From Anaerolineaceae bacterium (GTDB lineage: Bacteria > Chloroflexota > Anaerolineae > Aggregatilineales > Phototrophicaceae), in contig NZXX01000009.1 in assembly GCA_002702065.1 (NCBI GenBank), positions 682,001-746,000 of the forward strand: a stretch of DNA of 64,000 bases, read 5' to 3'. This document shows positions 1-8,893 of the stretch, piece by piece. The notes under the pieces are model-generated. The model had not been told where the DNA came from, searched no databases, and saw only the letters and a list, made by a program, of their open reading frames with translations. A program made the translations under genes and the position numbers. Position 1 is the stretch's first letter; each line of letters opens with the position of its first letter.

Positions 1-347
1 GCTTCTTCGATTGATTTCACATACGCACATTCAAATGGCAGGTTGCCGTGGAGGTTGATAAACAACCGAAATAACTGCTCGACCAGTGGATTGGCGTTGA
101 CCAGCACCACCAGACCCACATTCGGGTGAACAGAGCGGGTCATGTTGAGCATATTCTTGCCAAAGCTGCCCGGCAGCCAGTTGTCGTTGTCGGCGCAGGC
201 AATCAGATTAACGCGATAAGTGAGTCCGTCAATCATCTGCTCGACCTGTTCTCTCGTATATTCCAGATCCGACCATAACCACCGGTTTAAAAGTGTTACC
301 CGAATAATAGTTTTTTCGTCGTTTTCCCATTCCACAGTTGCTGGCAT
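1..347 (-). CDS. Small protein with STAS/SpoIIAA-like look, C-terminus cut by window edge
   Basis: Reading the reverse strand from the ATG at 345-347 gives an open frame of 115 codons running off the window start. It begins MPATVEWENDEKTII and includes VHPNVGLVVLVNANPLVEQLF. It is clearly paralogous to the next gene (448-828): both share a G/N-R-W-x-W-x-E segment, a VxxHPNxGLVV strand and a final F-x-x-x-Y-VKS-x-E motif. I see no signal peptide and no catalytic motif. The alternation of strands and helices resembles the STAS/SpoIIAA-like fold, which is inference only. The two genes are tandem copies in the same orientation about 100 bases apart. Function unknown. Confidence 0.7.
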   Translation of the reverse strand, partial: MPATVEWENDEKTIIRVTLLNRWLWSDLEYTREQVEQMIDGLTYRVNLIACADNDNWLPGSFGKNMLNMTRSVHPNVGLVVLVNANPLVEQLFRLFINLHGNLPFECAYVKSIEE

Positions 348-447
348 GAGAATCCCCCGAACTAAGCGAATGATTTTATAATCTTATACCTTACAAATAT
401 TAAAACACCTTACAGTTGGGGCTACAGGCTGGGTTTTTATAGAAAAT

Positions 448-828
448 TCATAAATCCGGGCTGATGTCCAGCAGTTTGTAAGCCCCTTCCAGCGATTTCA
501 CAAAGCGATACTGAAAGCTGACCACCGTCGCGATCTGATTGAACATCTCGAACATGGTACGAAATAGTGGATTGGTGCTGACAATGACGACCAGACCGGC
601 ATTCGGGTGCACCTGACTAACCACCTCCCGCACGTTCTGGATGTAGTTTGGTGGCATCCATGTCTCCTGCTCGGAGTACACAATGATATTGACCGCATAA
701 TCGACCTCGTCGAGCATGGTGGCGGCTTCTGTCCGGGCCTGCTTTAACTCGTCCCACTGCCACTGACCGCTGAACACCATCTGTATCGTCGTATATTGAC
801 GATCAACCCAGAATGTTTCGATTGCCAT
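448..828 (-). CDS. Small STAS/SpoIIAA-like protein, tandem paralog of the preceding gene
   Basis: A 126-residue protein beginning MAIETFWVDRQYTT. The frame is open further upstream, but I chose the ATG at 826-828 because an AGGAGG ribosome site sits four bases before it; the upstream stretch looks non-coding. It has an N-terminal beta pair, a W-Q-W-D-E-L helix start, a VDYAVNIIVYS strand, a HPNAGLVVIV strand and a C-terminal F-V-K-S-L-E-G-A helix. It is homologous along its length to the 1-347 gene. Such small soluble proteins are common in Anaerolineae-type genomes and are usually uncharacterised. A regulatory or scaffold role like anti-sigma antagonists is possible but not shown. Confidence 0.75.
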   Translation of the reverse strand: MAIETFWVDRQYTTIQMVFSGQWQWDELKQARTEAATMLDEVDYAVNIIVYSEQETWMPPNYIQNVREVVSQVHPNAGLVVIVSTNPLFRTMFEMFNQIATVVSFQYRFVKSLEGAYKLLDISPDL

Positions 829-901
829 CCCGCCTCCTGCGCTACACGTAACACAAAAGCATACCAACGCTTGCAGGCGAGATCAAAGCTTAGGTCAGCG
901 T

Positions 902-1981
902 TTACACGTTAAAACGGATATGGACGATGTCCCCATCCTGAACAATATAGTCCTTGCCTTCCAGCCGCATCTTGCCGGTGGACTTCAACGCGGCCTCGCT
1001 GCCAGCGGCCAGCAGGTCATTGGTGGTCATCACCTCGGCGCGGATGAACCCTTTTTGCAGGTCGGAATGAATGGCCCCGGCGGCTTCGGGCGCGGTCGCA
1101 CCAATCGGCACACTCCAGGCGCGCACTTCGTCTTCGCCCACAGTGAAGAAGGACTGAATCGCCATCAGTTCGTAGGACAGGCGAATAACCTTGTCTGCGC
1201 CCCGTTCGCTGATGCCATATTCCTCCATGAACATGTCGGCGTCCTCGGCATCGAGCTGGGCAATTTCGGCTTCGATCTTACCTTGCAGGCCAACCACACG
1301 CGCATCCTGATGGCTGTAGCTCACCAGCTCTGCCGGGTCTTGCAGGGTTTCGCCCATGTTCAGCACCACCAGCACCGGCTTTTGGGTCAGGAAGCCATAA
1401 CCGCGCAGGCTCTTTTCCTGGTCCGGTGTCAGGTCGAAGTCGCGCAGCGGCTTTTCTTCTTCCAGATGCGCCTTGATAGCCTGCATCAGATCGTTTTCCT
1501 GGCTGACTGCCGGGCTGACATTGCGCCCCTTGATGCGCATTTCGCTCTGGATACGTTCCAGCCGGGTCTCGACGGAAACCAGATCCGTCAGCAGGAATTC
1601 GGTATCGAGGATTTCCAGGTCGCGGGCCGGGTCAACTGTTTCGTAAGGGTGAGGCACCGTGTCGTCCTGATAGGCACGCACCACATGCACAAATCCGTCG
1701 ACCTGCGCCAGTTCGTTGCGGAACTGCCCCTTGATGCCGCCTTCGCCCACGCCTTTATCCAGGCCAGCGATGTCGACATAGGTCACCTGGGTATAGGTTG
1801 TTTTCTTGGGTTTGTATAACGCACTCAGCTTGTCGACCCGCTGATCGGGCACATTGACGACGGCGGTATGAACCTCGAACCGTCCCCCGGCTGCGGCTGC
1901 CGTCTCGATATCGCTGCCGGTGAGGGCGTTAAAAATGGTGGTTTTGCCGCTGTTTGGCAGGCCGATAATGCCCAGTCGCAT
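902..1981 (-). CDS. ychF: Redox-regulated ATPase/GTPase YchF (Obg family)
   Basis: A 359-residue P-loop protein close to the family length of about 363. The Walker A/G1 motif GLPNSGKTT is at residues 7-15, the switch region DIAGLDKG near 70-77, and the specificity motif is NMGE instead of NKxD. YchF characteristically lacks a canonical NKxD and prefers ATP. The C-terminal TGS domain ends in the family signature YIVQDGDIVHIRFNV. YchF binds ribosomes and is linked to translation fidelity and oxidative stress in other bacteria. It lies alone between small hypothetical genes. The ATG start gives the expected N-terminus MRLGIIGLPN. Confidence 0.95.
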   Translation of the reverse strand: MRLGIIGLPNSGKTTIFNALTGSDIETAAAAGGRFEVHTAVVNVPDQRVDKLSALYKPKKTTYTQVTYVDIAGLDKGVGEGGIKGQFRNELAQVDGFVHVVRAYQDDTVPHPYETVDPARDLEILDTEFLLTDLVSVETRLERIQSEMRIKGRNVSPAVSQENDLMQAIKAHLEEEKPLRDFDLTPDQEKSLRGYGFLTQKPVLVVLNMGETLQDPAELVSYSHQDARVVGLQGKIEAEIAQLDAEDADMFMEEYGISERGADKVIRLSYELMAIQSFFTVGEDEVRAWSVPIGATAPEAAGAIHSDLQKGFIRAEVMTTNDLLAAGSEAALKSTGKMRLEGKDYIVQDGDIVHIRFNV

Positions 1982-2053
1982 AATGGTTGCTCACTTATAT
2001 GGATGATTGAAAGATGAGGAAAAGTATAAACAAAAAACCGGGAGGCTAGAAGG

Positions 2054-2350
2054 TTAAATACCGCGCAGGCGGGCGATCAGGCGCTGCACCATGCTGCGGG
2101 TGGGTTTGGCATAGGGGGACTGCTGTTTGGCAAGGTCGTTCAGCCGGACAATTTCTGACATCAATGTCATACGATGGACCGTTTCGCCATTGATGTAATA
2201 CCACTGTCCGCCAATATGCCGGATTCGAGGATCGCGCCCATAAACTTTCCGATAGGCACGCTCATAACCGTTAATAATCAGTTCAGGGGTCAACGTTTTG
2301 TCTTTGTGTGACATGGTCACTTGAGCTTTCGCGTTGTATTCCAGCGTCAT
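2054..2350 (-). CDS. Hypothetical protein, 98 aa
   Basis: Short soluble basic protein, not recognised. It contains ELIINGYERAYRKVYGRDP followed by a GGQWYYINGE hairpin-like segment and a basic C-terminus ending RLIARLRGI. Two starts are possible: the ATG at 2348-2350, with a distant AAGGG about 12 bases upstream, or an internal ATG at 2312-2314, which has no clear ribosome site. The RxYRxxYGRDP and WYYINGE blocks look conserved rather than random, supporting a real gene. It lies 72 bases upstream of ychF on the same strand and could be co-transcribed with it. Confidence 0.6.
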   Translation of the reverse strand: MTLEYNAKAQVTMSHKDKTLTPELIINGYERAYRKVYGRDPRIRHIGGQWYYINGETVHRMTLMSEIVRLNDLAKQQSPYAKPTRSMVQRLIARLRGI

Positions 2351-2427
2351 TTTCGGCCATTACCCTTGCAGGTACCTTGCTGCTTACAGCCGTACCCTGG
2401 CACTCTACTAAATTATACCGGGCTTGT

Positions 2428-2502
2428 TTGAACGATCAGGTTCAAGAAATTATGAAGTTTGAACAAATGCGCCTAACCCGTCTCTAACCTGAACGTCAGG
2501 TT
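2428..2502. promoter_or_regulatory. Cluster of inverted repeats, putative operators
   Basis: Two perfect inverted repeats lie in this intergenic stretch: TTGAAC-6-GTTCAA at 2428-2445 and AACCTGA-3-TCAGGTT at 2486-2502. A further TTTGAAC half-site is at 2458-2464. The elements share the core (A)TCAGGTT(C/G)A. They sit 100-180 bases before the SH3-repeat gene. A TATACT at 2567-2572 is a possible -10 element for that gene. They look like binding sites for one dimeric regulator, which is inferred from symmetry only. Confidence 0.4.
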
Positions 2503-2608
2503 GAGCGCAGGTCAGGCGTCGGGCAGCAACCCTCTTGCAGTCCAGAATAGCGCCCAGCCAACCCCCTATACTGTGTGTATTCAAGCGAACAACCAAACAG
2601 GGGGAGCT

Positions 2609-3538
2609 ATGCTGCGTTCAAAAATCATGATTGCTGTGCTGGTGCTGCTGTCGCTGTTGATGGCAGGGGCTGTCAGCGCTGGCGAACCTGCTTCGAGTTA
2701 TAGCTGCGCTCAACCCGCGCGTTTGTCTGTGGGCAACGTTGGGCGGGTTACGATGTATCCCAATTTACCCAATCGTCTGCGCAGTTATCCATCCTACAAC
2801 GGTACTATTCTCACCCGTATTCCAGCCGGTGGGCACTTTGTGGTCATTGGTGGCCCACACTGTGAATCCGGCCTGTTATGGTGGCAGGTCATTTACAATG
2901 CCACGACGGGCTGGACTGCAGAAGGCAACGGCTATAACACCTATTGGCTGGAGCCGGTTTCCCTCAATCCGCCGCCGCCACCGACCTGTGGGCTGACACC
3001 CCGGCTGACGGTTGGCGGGTCAGGTCGGGTGCTGCCCAGCCCGTCGCTGCCCAATGTCGTGCGCACCGCACCGGGCACAACCAGCAGCGGGGCCAACAGT
3101 GTCGTTATCGGGGAGATTCCGCCCGGCGGTGTGTTCAGTGTGCTGGCTGGGCCGCAGTGTGGCCCGGATAGCCGCTGGTGGTGGCAGGTGAACTACAATG
3201 GGCTGGTTGGCTGGACCGCTGAAGGGGAAGGCTACAACCATTACTGGCTGGAACCCTGGCACAATACAGGCACCGCCTGCCCTGGCTTCCTGCCTTCGCG
3301 GCTGTCCGCGGGTGGGAAAGGTGCGGTCACCAGTGTGCCGAACCTGCCCAACCGTGTGCGCAGCGGCCCGGCGTTCGATACAGACTCGCTGGGGCTTATC
3401 CCGGTAAACGGGGTGTTCAGTGTGCTTAGCGGACCCTACTGCAACGCGGGCACCGCCTGGTGGCAGGTGAACTACTACGGGCTGGTCGGCTGGACCGCTG
3501 AAGGTCAGGGCAGCACATACTGGCTGCGTCCGGCCTAA
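2609..3538 (+). CDS. Secreted protein with three SH3-like repeats
   Basis: The protein has 309 residues when started at the ATG at 2609, preceded by GGGGGAG. The frame is open upstream, but only this start exposes a classical signal peptide: MLRSKIMIAVLVLLSLLMAG, then AVSAG as cleavage region. Mature sequence consists of three repeats of about 85-95 residues. Each has R-L-S/T-V-G-x-x-G-R-V, a P-N-L/V-P-N-x-x-R segment, a G-x-F-x-V-x-x-G-P-x-C segment and a W-W-Q-V-x-Y...G-W-T-A-E-G-x-x-Y-W-L ending. This is the bacterial SH3 (SH3b) pattern, usually a cell-wall or peptide-binding module. Each repeat carries a paired Cys, probably a disulfide. No enzymatic domain is present. Likely exported and envelope-associated. 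Confidence 0.8.
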   Translation: MLRSKIMIAVLVLLSLLMAGAVSAGEPASSYSCAQPARLSVGNVGRVTMYPNLPNRLRSYPSYNGTILTRIPAGGHFVVIGGPHCESGLLWWQVIYNATTGWTAEGNGYNTYWLEPVSLNPPPPPTCGLTPRLTVGGSGRVLPSPSLPNVVRTAPGTTSSGANSVVIGEIPPGGVFSVLAGPQCGPDSRWWWQVNYNGLVGWTAEGEGYNHYWLEPWHNTGTACPGFLPSRLSAGGKGAVTSVPNLPNRVRSGPAFDTDSLGLIPVNGVFSVLSGPYCNAGTAWWQVNYYGLVGWTAEGQGSTYWLRPA

Positions 3539-3748
3539 AGGCTTACGCCGTAGAATCTGAGCGAAACTCAAATACTGAGCAGCTTGCACATCAAGCTTCC
3601 CGTTCCCGAAGCGACCCTGTGCTGGCTGCTCTCGGCTTTCTGCCGACCGCGCAATAGCAGGACCGGGTTGACTCGCCCAATGTGGATACTTTAAGCTGAC
3701 GGCGCTGCTCGCTTATTGTTCTCCATCATCATGGGTACAGGTGCCGGT

Positions 3749-4279
3749 ATGCCAACAGACTACGAAAAAATTTATCAGGGCCAGCGCCACGCGTTAGGTG
3801 AGCCAACCGAGGCGTTTGTCACCTTCTTCGACCAATACGACCAGCAAAATGCCGATGTTCTGGATGTTGGATGTGGTCAAGGACGCGATGCGTTGTTCAT
3901 CGCTCGTCGTGGTCATCATGTCGTTGGGGTCGATAGGGCGGCAACCGGCATTTCACAGTTGCTCGAAGATGCACAGGCTGAAGGCCTCAGGATAGACGGA
4001 ATTGTGGCCGACCTGCGTCACTTTGAGCCTGTTGGCACGTATGATGTCGTCATCATAGATCGAACACTGCATATGCTGGACGCGGATATGCGCCTGGATG
4101 TGCTGACGCGGGTTTGCCCCTGTGTTTGCGATGATGGCTTTGTGCTGATTGCCGACGAGAAATCGAACCTGGCAGCTATGCGGGCATTTTTCGAGGCGGA
4201 TAATCATACCTGGGTGACGCTGAAGGATAAGCAGGGCTTTTTGTTTTTACAAAAAAGAACGTTCCCGGCACCATCTTGA
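3749..4279 (+). CDS. Class I SAM-dependent methyltransferase
   Basis: A 176-residue protein starting at MPTDYEKIYQ; an in-frame ATG at 3731 is the alternative. The SAM-binding motif I VLDVGCGQGRD is at residues 37-47, followed by an acidic end of strand 2 (VVGVDR) and motif II/III region GIVADLRHFEP, then VVIIDRTLHML. This matches the Rossmann-type Methyltransf_11/25 superfamily and resembles TehB/SAM methyltransferases acting on small molecules. The substrate cannot be told from sequence. It has no signal peptide and is probably cytoplasmic. It stands alone, followed by a putative hairpin terminator at 4336. Confidence 0.85.
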   Translation: MPTDYEKIYQGQRHALGEPTEAFVTFFDQYDQQNADVLDVGCGQGRDALFIARRGHHVVGVDRAATGISQLLEDAQAEGLRIDGIVADLRHFEPVGTYDVVIIDRTLHMLDADMRLDVLTRVCPCVCDDGFVLIADEKSNLAAMRAFFEADNHTWVTLKDKQGFLFLQKRTFPAPS

Positions 4280-4335
4280 TCGGATGCGCACGCTTTATTC
4301 AAGGCTTTCAGCCATTGACGCAAGAGCAACCCTGA

Positions 4336-4372
4336 CAGGGGCAGATCAGCAGAATTCGCCCCTGTTTATTTT
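4336..4372 (+). terminator. Putative rho-independent terminator
   Basis: CAGGGGC at 4336-4342 pairs with GCCCCTG at 4358-4364 across a 15-base loop, followed by TTTATTTT. It lies 57 bases downstream of the methyltransferase stop. The large loop lowers confidence. Confidence 0.5.
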
Positions 4373-4391
4373 CAACATGGCGCATACCCGT

Positions 4392-4397
4392 TAGAAT
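4392..4397 (+). promoter_or_regulatory. Candidate -10 element TAGAAT
   Basis: TAGAAT lies 42 bases before the ATG of the 4440 gene and just after the hairpin at 4336-4372. No convincing -35 is seen. Position and sequence match the TAnAAT elements found before several other genes in the window. Confidence 0.35.
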
Positions 4398-4439
4398 TAG
4401 CGGGACGTTGCATCGAAACACAAGTAGGTTGAGGCGGGT

Positions 4440-6002
4440 ATGCGAAACAAGATTATCGCGCTGGTGTGTATCTGGCTGCTGGGCACGCTGACGGCGGTGG
4501 CCCAGACCCAGAATGCAATTCCGGTGATTGTGACTTTTCAGGCGGATCCGGCAGCTTTTACGGTTGATGCGGCAGAAAGCGGGGACACCGATGTCACGTT
4601 TTCGTGGCAGGTGATCAACATGCCCGATGATGCCCGGCTGGTGCTGCACGGGCGCAGCTTGGGGGGATGGGTGCTGGCTATCCCGGAAGATCAACCACTG
4701 GAGGCCAGTGGGTCCGCGACGCTGATGGTACAGCATCCGCTGGATTTCGAACCACCGATTTATCGTCTGTCTCTGGTGGATGCGGCGGGCCAACTGCTGG
4801 ATGAACGCCTGCTGGTGCTGCCTTACGAGGTGGTGCCGGACGTGGAGCCGCAGATTGACCTGTTTACGGCCAATAATCCGACGCTCTCCGGCGAAGCCCT
4901 GTCGGATGGCAGCGCGCGAGTCAGTGTGTCGTGGGCGGTCAGCAACCGGCTGCCGACATCCAACCTGGTCTTTGATCAGATTGTGAATGGTGGCGAAGCG
5001 GTGCCGGTGGAACTCCCGCGTGATAACCTGTGGATTGCGTCGCGGGGCGATGGCATGGTGGCCCCGGTCGCGCCGTCGTCGGGCAGCGTGGTGAACCTGC
5101 GCCTGCGCGTGGTCGACGTCCTCAGCGGCGAGATTTACGCGGAATCCGAAGTGGAGGTGCTGGTCGCGGGCACGATTGAAGTGGTGCCGAGCGCCACGCC
5201 CGAACCGTCACCTGTTCCGGAAGACGCTGAAGGCGATACGACCGCTGATACCACGCCGCAACCAACGCCCGTTCCGGTCAACTGTTCATTTTCAGCGCTG
5301 GATGTGCCGCTGACCGGCAGGCCCGGTGATGGCTGCGACGTGTACTGGAACGCTTCCACCGCGACCGAAACCCGCGTGCTCGATTTCAGCATCAGCAACC
5401 CCAACCCGGTGCCGGGCATTCCGGTGACGCTCAGTTGGGAGATTGAAGGCGCACAATTCGCGCTGCTGGAAATTTATGATCCGCGACAGCTTGCCCAGGG
5501 CGGCCTGCCGGAACCGGCGCTGGCTTTTTATGATGGTTTGCCCACGAGCGGCAGCACGACGGTGAACCTGCCAGCCAGTTTACCGGCGGGGGTGCGCATT
5601 GTGCTGTGGGCGGCCAATTTGTCCACCGAGGCGCGCAGCCCATCGTTCCTGTACGACCGGCTGGCCTATCGCATTATCGACACCGGAGCGGCCCAGGCCC
5701 TCAGCAGCAATGCCGAAATCACCGCTTTTATCGCCCTGCCGACCACCGCCGCGCCGGGCAGCGAAGTGACACTCAGCTGGAGCCTGACCGGGGCGGATGC
5801 GGCGCTGATCGAACTGTATGACCGGGCGACGAATACGCTGGCCGGGACATTCGACGGCCTGCCCATCATCGGCAGCGCCAATGTCGTCATCCCGGCGTCA
5901 TTCACACAGGGGGCGCGCTTCGTGCTGTGGGCGACCGACGAAGCCGGGGATGGCACCTATATCCGGCTGGTGGAGGCTGAAACCCAGGTTACGACAGAGT
6001 GA
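4440..6002 (+). CDS. Secreted multi-domain Ig-like protein
   Basis: A 520-residue exported protein. The signal peptide is MRNKIIALVCIWLLGTLTAVAQ, with cleavage likely after VAQ. The body is beta-rich. An N-terminal part (about 25-245) is followed by a Pro/Thr/Glu linker (about 245-275). Two later repeats (about 310-405 and 425-515) each contain a V-T-L-S-W-x-x-x-G-A-x-x-A-L-I/L-E-x-Y core. They end with a G-x-R-F/I-V-L-W-A strand. The repeats look like immunoglobulin/fibronectin-type sandwiches, as in cell-surface proteins. I see no catalytic motif. GAGGCGGGT precedes the ATG. It converges with the DUF4037 gene 12 bases away. Exact function unknown. Confidence 0.75.
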   Translation: MRNKIIALVCIWLLGTLTAVAQTQNAIPVIVTFQADPAAFTVDAAESGDTDVTFSWQVINMPDDARLVLHGRSLGGWVLAIPEDQPLEASGSATLMVQHPLDFEPPIYRLSLVDAAGQLLDERLLVLPYEVVPDVEPQIDLFTANNPTLSGEALSDGSARVSVSWAVSNRLPTSNLVFDQIVNGGEAVPVELPRDNLWIASRGDGMVAPVAPSSGSVVNLRLRVVDVLSGEIYAESEVEVLVAGTIEVVPSATPEPSPVPEDAEGDTTADTTPQPTPVPVNCSFSALDVPLTGRPGDGCDVYWNASTATETRVLDFSISNPNPVPGIPVTLSWEIEGAQFALLEIYDPRQLAQGGLPEPALAFYDGLPTSGSTTVNLPASLPAGVRIVLWAANLSTEARSPSFLYDRLAYRIIDTGAAQALSSNAEITAFIALPTTAAPGSEVTLSWSLTGADAALIELYDRATNTLAGTFDGLPIIGSANVVIPASFTQGARFVLWATDEAGDGTYIRLVEAETQVTTE

Positions 6003-6014
6003 TGAATAAGCGCG

Positions 6015-6971
6015 TCAGACGATGGTGGGCAGCCAGGGCACCTTTTCCAGCAGTTCGAGCTGTGCATTGACCAGATGAATCGGGTAGATGTGCATGTCAT
6101 GGGTGCCCTTGTCCGAGATCGCACCGGCCATCGCCAGTTCCTGATACACATCATCGCAGATTTGCGCAACGAGTTGGGCTTGCTGCGTTCGATCATGCGT
6201 GTTGACGAGCGTTTCCAGCAGCGGCGCGTAATGTGAAGCGCGGTCGAGCCTGCGAAACTCATGCGCCAGCCACTTCCAATAGGGGGTGTAATGGCGATAC
6301 AACAGCAGCATGATGCGCATGACCCCCTCCACGAATTCGCCCAGGCTCAACGAAACTGCCAGCGGATCACCGCGTTTGGCGATGCGCTGAATGAAGTTGT
6401 ATTGGCCATACTGCCACATGCGGAAACATTCTTCGGCAAGGCGCGCATACCAGGCGCTATCCGGGTACTTTTCCAGGGCGGTGCGCCAGCCGGCGAATTC
6501 CGCATTGTTATCAAGCCAGAGTGCCCCGTACCGCAGGTAATACAGCGCAGACTCACGCGGTTCTACACTGCCGCCTGAGCGCCGGTGCCGGACAATAATG
6601 TTCCAGTCGCTGTCGGCTTGGGGGAATGTTTCAAAGCCAATATGCTTTTCAATCCAGCTTGGGACACACTCGACCAGGACGTTCTTGTCTCCGGCCCCAT
6701 CAACCCGGTAGCCGTGCCATGTCGCGGGCGCTTTTTCGTTCATCAATGCCGACAGGGACTCGCCGAACTGGTCAAAATCCGCTTGCGACAGAAACAGTGA
6801 GAACTGTGGCCCCCAGTTGTGGTCTTTGGAGATGTCGTCATCCGCACCCAGCACGTCCGATCCGCTGAAGCGACCTGCTGCCAGCCTGCCCAGCAAGTCG
6901 GGATATTCTGCTTCCAGGCAGGGTAATCCCCAATTGAAGAAAAAGTCCCTGGCGATCTCTAAACCCTTCAT
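6015..6971 (-). CDS. DUF4037 domain protein (nucleotidyltransferase-like)
   Basis: A 318-residue cytoplasmic protein. The N-terminus MKGLEIARDFFFNWGLPCLE and the block RFSGSDVLGADDDISKDHNW are typical of DUF4037 proteins. These have a nucleotidyltransferase-like fold with a GSD...D(D/E) pattern: G-S-D near residue 37 and the D-D-D-I cluster near 43. The C-terminal helical half contains R-Y-G-A-L and Y-W-K-W-L-A-H-E-F motifs. In antibiotic nucleotidyltransferases and related toxins GSx10DxD is the metal site. Whether this protein transfers nucleotides is unknown. The gene is convergent with the preceding secreted protein and has its own promoter region in the 546-base gap upstream. Confidence 0.8.
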   Translation of the reverse strand: MKGLEIARDFFFNWGLPCLEAEYPDLLGRLAAGRFSGSDVLGADDDISKDHNWGPQFSLFLSQADFDQFGESLSALMNEKAPATWHGYRVDGAGDKNVLVECVPSWIEKHIGFETFPQADSDWNIIVRHRRSGGSVEPRESALYYLRYGALWLDNNAEFAGWRTALEKYPDSAWYARLAEECFRMWQYGQYNFIQRIAKRGDPLAVSLSLGEFVEGVMRIMLLLYRHYTPYWKWLAHEFRRLDRASHYAPLLETLVNTHDRTQQAQLVAQICDDVYQELAMAGAISDKGTHDMHIYPIHLVNAQLELLEKVPWLPTIV

Positions 6972-7517
6972 TTTGTTCCCTCATATGATCGGGCAGCGCG
7001 TGAAGCCCGTGTTTGGTCTGTATTCAATATGGCGCTGGAGATGCGATTGGTTCGGCCTGCAACACGGTTTTATGCATGTGGTCTTTGGGGCGAGGGCGCA
7101 CGACGACATCCCAATATCAACAACATCCAGCGGCAAGCGGCTGAGACTTCGATTGATCCGGGGTGCGTAAATGCGTATTACATCTTTTGAATTCGCTTCT
7201 GTGCTTTATGGGTGGATAACAAACACCCAGATAGTATAGCAATTATTGCCATAAAGGGCCAGGAATCATCAGGAGATGTCATGATGTCATGCGTGCGCCA
7301 CCCGCACCAGCAGCAGGTTCGATGGTCAGGTTTGGTCATTCAACCGAGGTTGCCATTTCACCGTTTATCGGTCACTCTTAATATCGCGCTCAATTGGCTT
7401 GCACGCTCTGCATCAGGGCAGGACAGCCGGTTGAGGGTGTGGGCAATGGACCATTGTCTGACTGGCAAAAACATACCCCTTCAGGAACCATTATTTATTT
7501 TGAGGAGAAATCACATC
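6972..7517. other. Long divergent intergenic region
   Basis: 546 bases between the DUF4037 gene and the fucosidase. A frame in register with the fucosidase is open from 7212, but its composition and lack of a ribosome site argue against coding. GGGTG-9-CACCC at about 7210-7228 can form a small hairpin, and GATAGTATAGC lies just after it. I see no RNA gene. It probably holds the divergent promoters and a long fucosidase leader. Confidence 0.4.
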
Positions 7518-8762
7518 ATGCAGCGCTTTGGTGACCAGCGAGACTGGTTTGGTGAAAAACGATTTGGGATGTTCGTCCACTGGGGTTTGTACGCGCTCAA
7601 TGCCTGGCACGAGCAGGATCAGTGGCGGCGGCGCATCCCGCGTGCGGATTATATCCTGCTGATTGATCAGTTTAACCCGGTGAACTTTGACCCCGATGCC
7701 TGGCTGGACGTGGCCGAAGCCGCGGGGATGGAATATATCTGCCTGACGACCAAGCATCATGACGGGTTCTGCCTGTGGGATACCGCCCAGACCGATTACA
7801 ACATCATGAACACACCCTACGGCAAGGACGTGCTGCGGATGCTGGCCGATGCCTGTCACCGGCGCAATTTCCCGCTGTGCCTGTATTACTCGGTGGTCGA
7901 TTGGCACCACCCCAACTACCCGAATCAGGGCCGCAGCCACGAACTGCCCGCGCCGGAAGCCGGTGACGAACCGGACTTCGACCGTTACCGCGACTTTCTG
8001 GTCGAGCAGGTGCGCGAGCTGTGTACCAATTACGGCCCGATTCATGGCTTCTGGTGGGATATGAACGTGACCGGTGTGGTCGATCCGTCGATCAACAACC
8101 TGATCCGCGAGTTGCAGCCAGCCGTAGTGATCAACAATCGCGGTTTTGACGACGGCGACTTTGGCACGCCGGAACGCGACATGACTACTGACGAGTCGCG
8201 GATGTTCCAGCAGCGGACCGAAGCCTGCCAGTCAGTCGGGCGCGAAAGCTGGGGCTACCGCGAAAACGAAGATTACTACAGCGATGCCCACCTGATCCGC
8301 AGCATTGACCGGGCACTGGCACGCGGCGGCAATTACCTGCTGAATGTCGGCCCCAAGCCGGATGGCACCCTGCCGGATGAATCCGTCGCCATTCTGGGGC
8401 GCATCGGTGATTGGTACAACAGCGTCAAAGAGGCCTTTGGCGACGCCCAGTCGGCTTCCCACAAGACGGATAACACCGATGTGCTGCTGACCGAGCGCGG
8501 CGACACGCTCTATGTTCACCTGTTTCGCGAGCCGGTCATGTCGCGGGTTTTGCTCAACCCGATGGACCGGTTGCCCGCACGGGCGACGCTGCTGAACAAC
8601 GGCGCGGCGCTGCCGGTGCGCAATGATCCGCTGCCAACGCTGTGCATGGACCGCGAAGGTAAGCTGAGCGACGCCAAAAAAGATTACGTGCGCGTTACTG
8701 GTCTGCCGGTCAACGATATGGCCGGGGCGGTGATGATTATCAAACTGGAATACGAGGGCTGA
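7518..8762 (+). CDS. Alpha-L-fucosidase, glycoside hydrolase family 29
   Basis: 414 residues from the ATG at 7518, which follows AGGAGA at a good distance; the longer in-frame extension was rejected. The N-terminal (beta/alpha)8 barrel has FGMFVHWGLYA at 16-26, the K-H-H-D-G-F substrate-binding motif at 79-84 and CLYYSVVDWHHP near 121-132. It also has GFWWDMN at 178-183, where Asp181 matches the GH29 nucleophile. NYLLNVGPKPDG is the family's C-terminal barrel motif. The C-terminus is a short beta domain. There is no signal peptide, so the enzyme appears cytoplasmic and would act on imported fucosyl oligosaccharides. No sugar transporter adjoins it. Confidence 0.92.
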   Translation: MQRFGDQRDWFGEKRFGMFVHWGLYALNAWHEQDQWRRRIPRADYILLIDQFNPVNFDPDAWLDVAEAAGMEYICLTTKHHDGFCLWDTAQTDYNIMNTPYGKDVLRMLADACHRRNFPLCLYYSVVDWHHPNYPNQGRSHELPAPEAGDEPDFDRYRDFLVEQVRELCTNYGPIHGFWWDMNVTGVVDPSINNLIRELQPAVVINNRGFDDGDFGTPERDMTTDESRMFQQRTEACQSVGRESWGYRENEDYYSDAHLIRSIDRALARGGNYLLNVGPKPDGTLPDESVAILGRIGDWYNSVKEAFGDAQSASHKTDNTDVLLTERGDTLYVHLFREPVMSRVLLNPMDRLPARATLLNNGAALPVRNDPLPTLCMDREGKLSDAKKDYVRVTGLPVNDMAGAVMIIKLEYEG

Positions 8763-8893
8763 TTCGACTCTCCAACCAAAGGCGGAGACCCGCATCCACC
8801 GGGGCGAGGGGCAGACTTTCCTGTTTTGGCCTGATCTGTGCGCGTGGCAATTGTGGTTGAATAAGCGCAATGATGAGATGAAAGAGGAATGTC

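Noticed and set aside
920..1819. 300-codon open frame on the plus strand opposite ychF
   Set aside because: It is the antisense shadow of ychF, whose motifs and start are clear; no ribosome site or domain is seen on the plus strand.
7212..7517. 102-codon N-terminal extension of the fucosidase
   Set aside because: The extension is unlike GH29 proteins, and a good ribosome site precedes the ATG at 7518.
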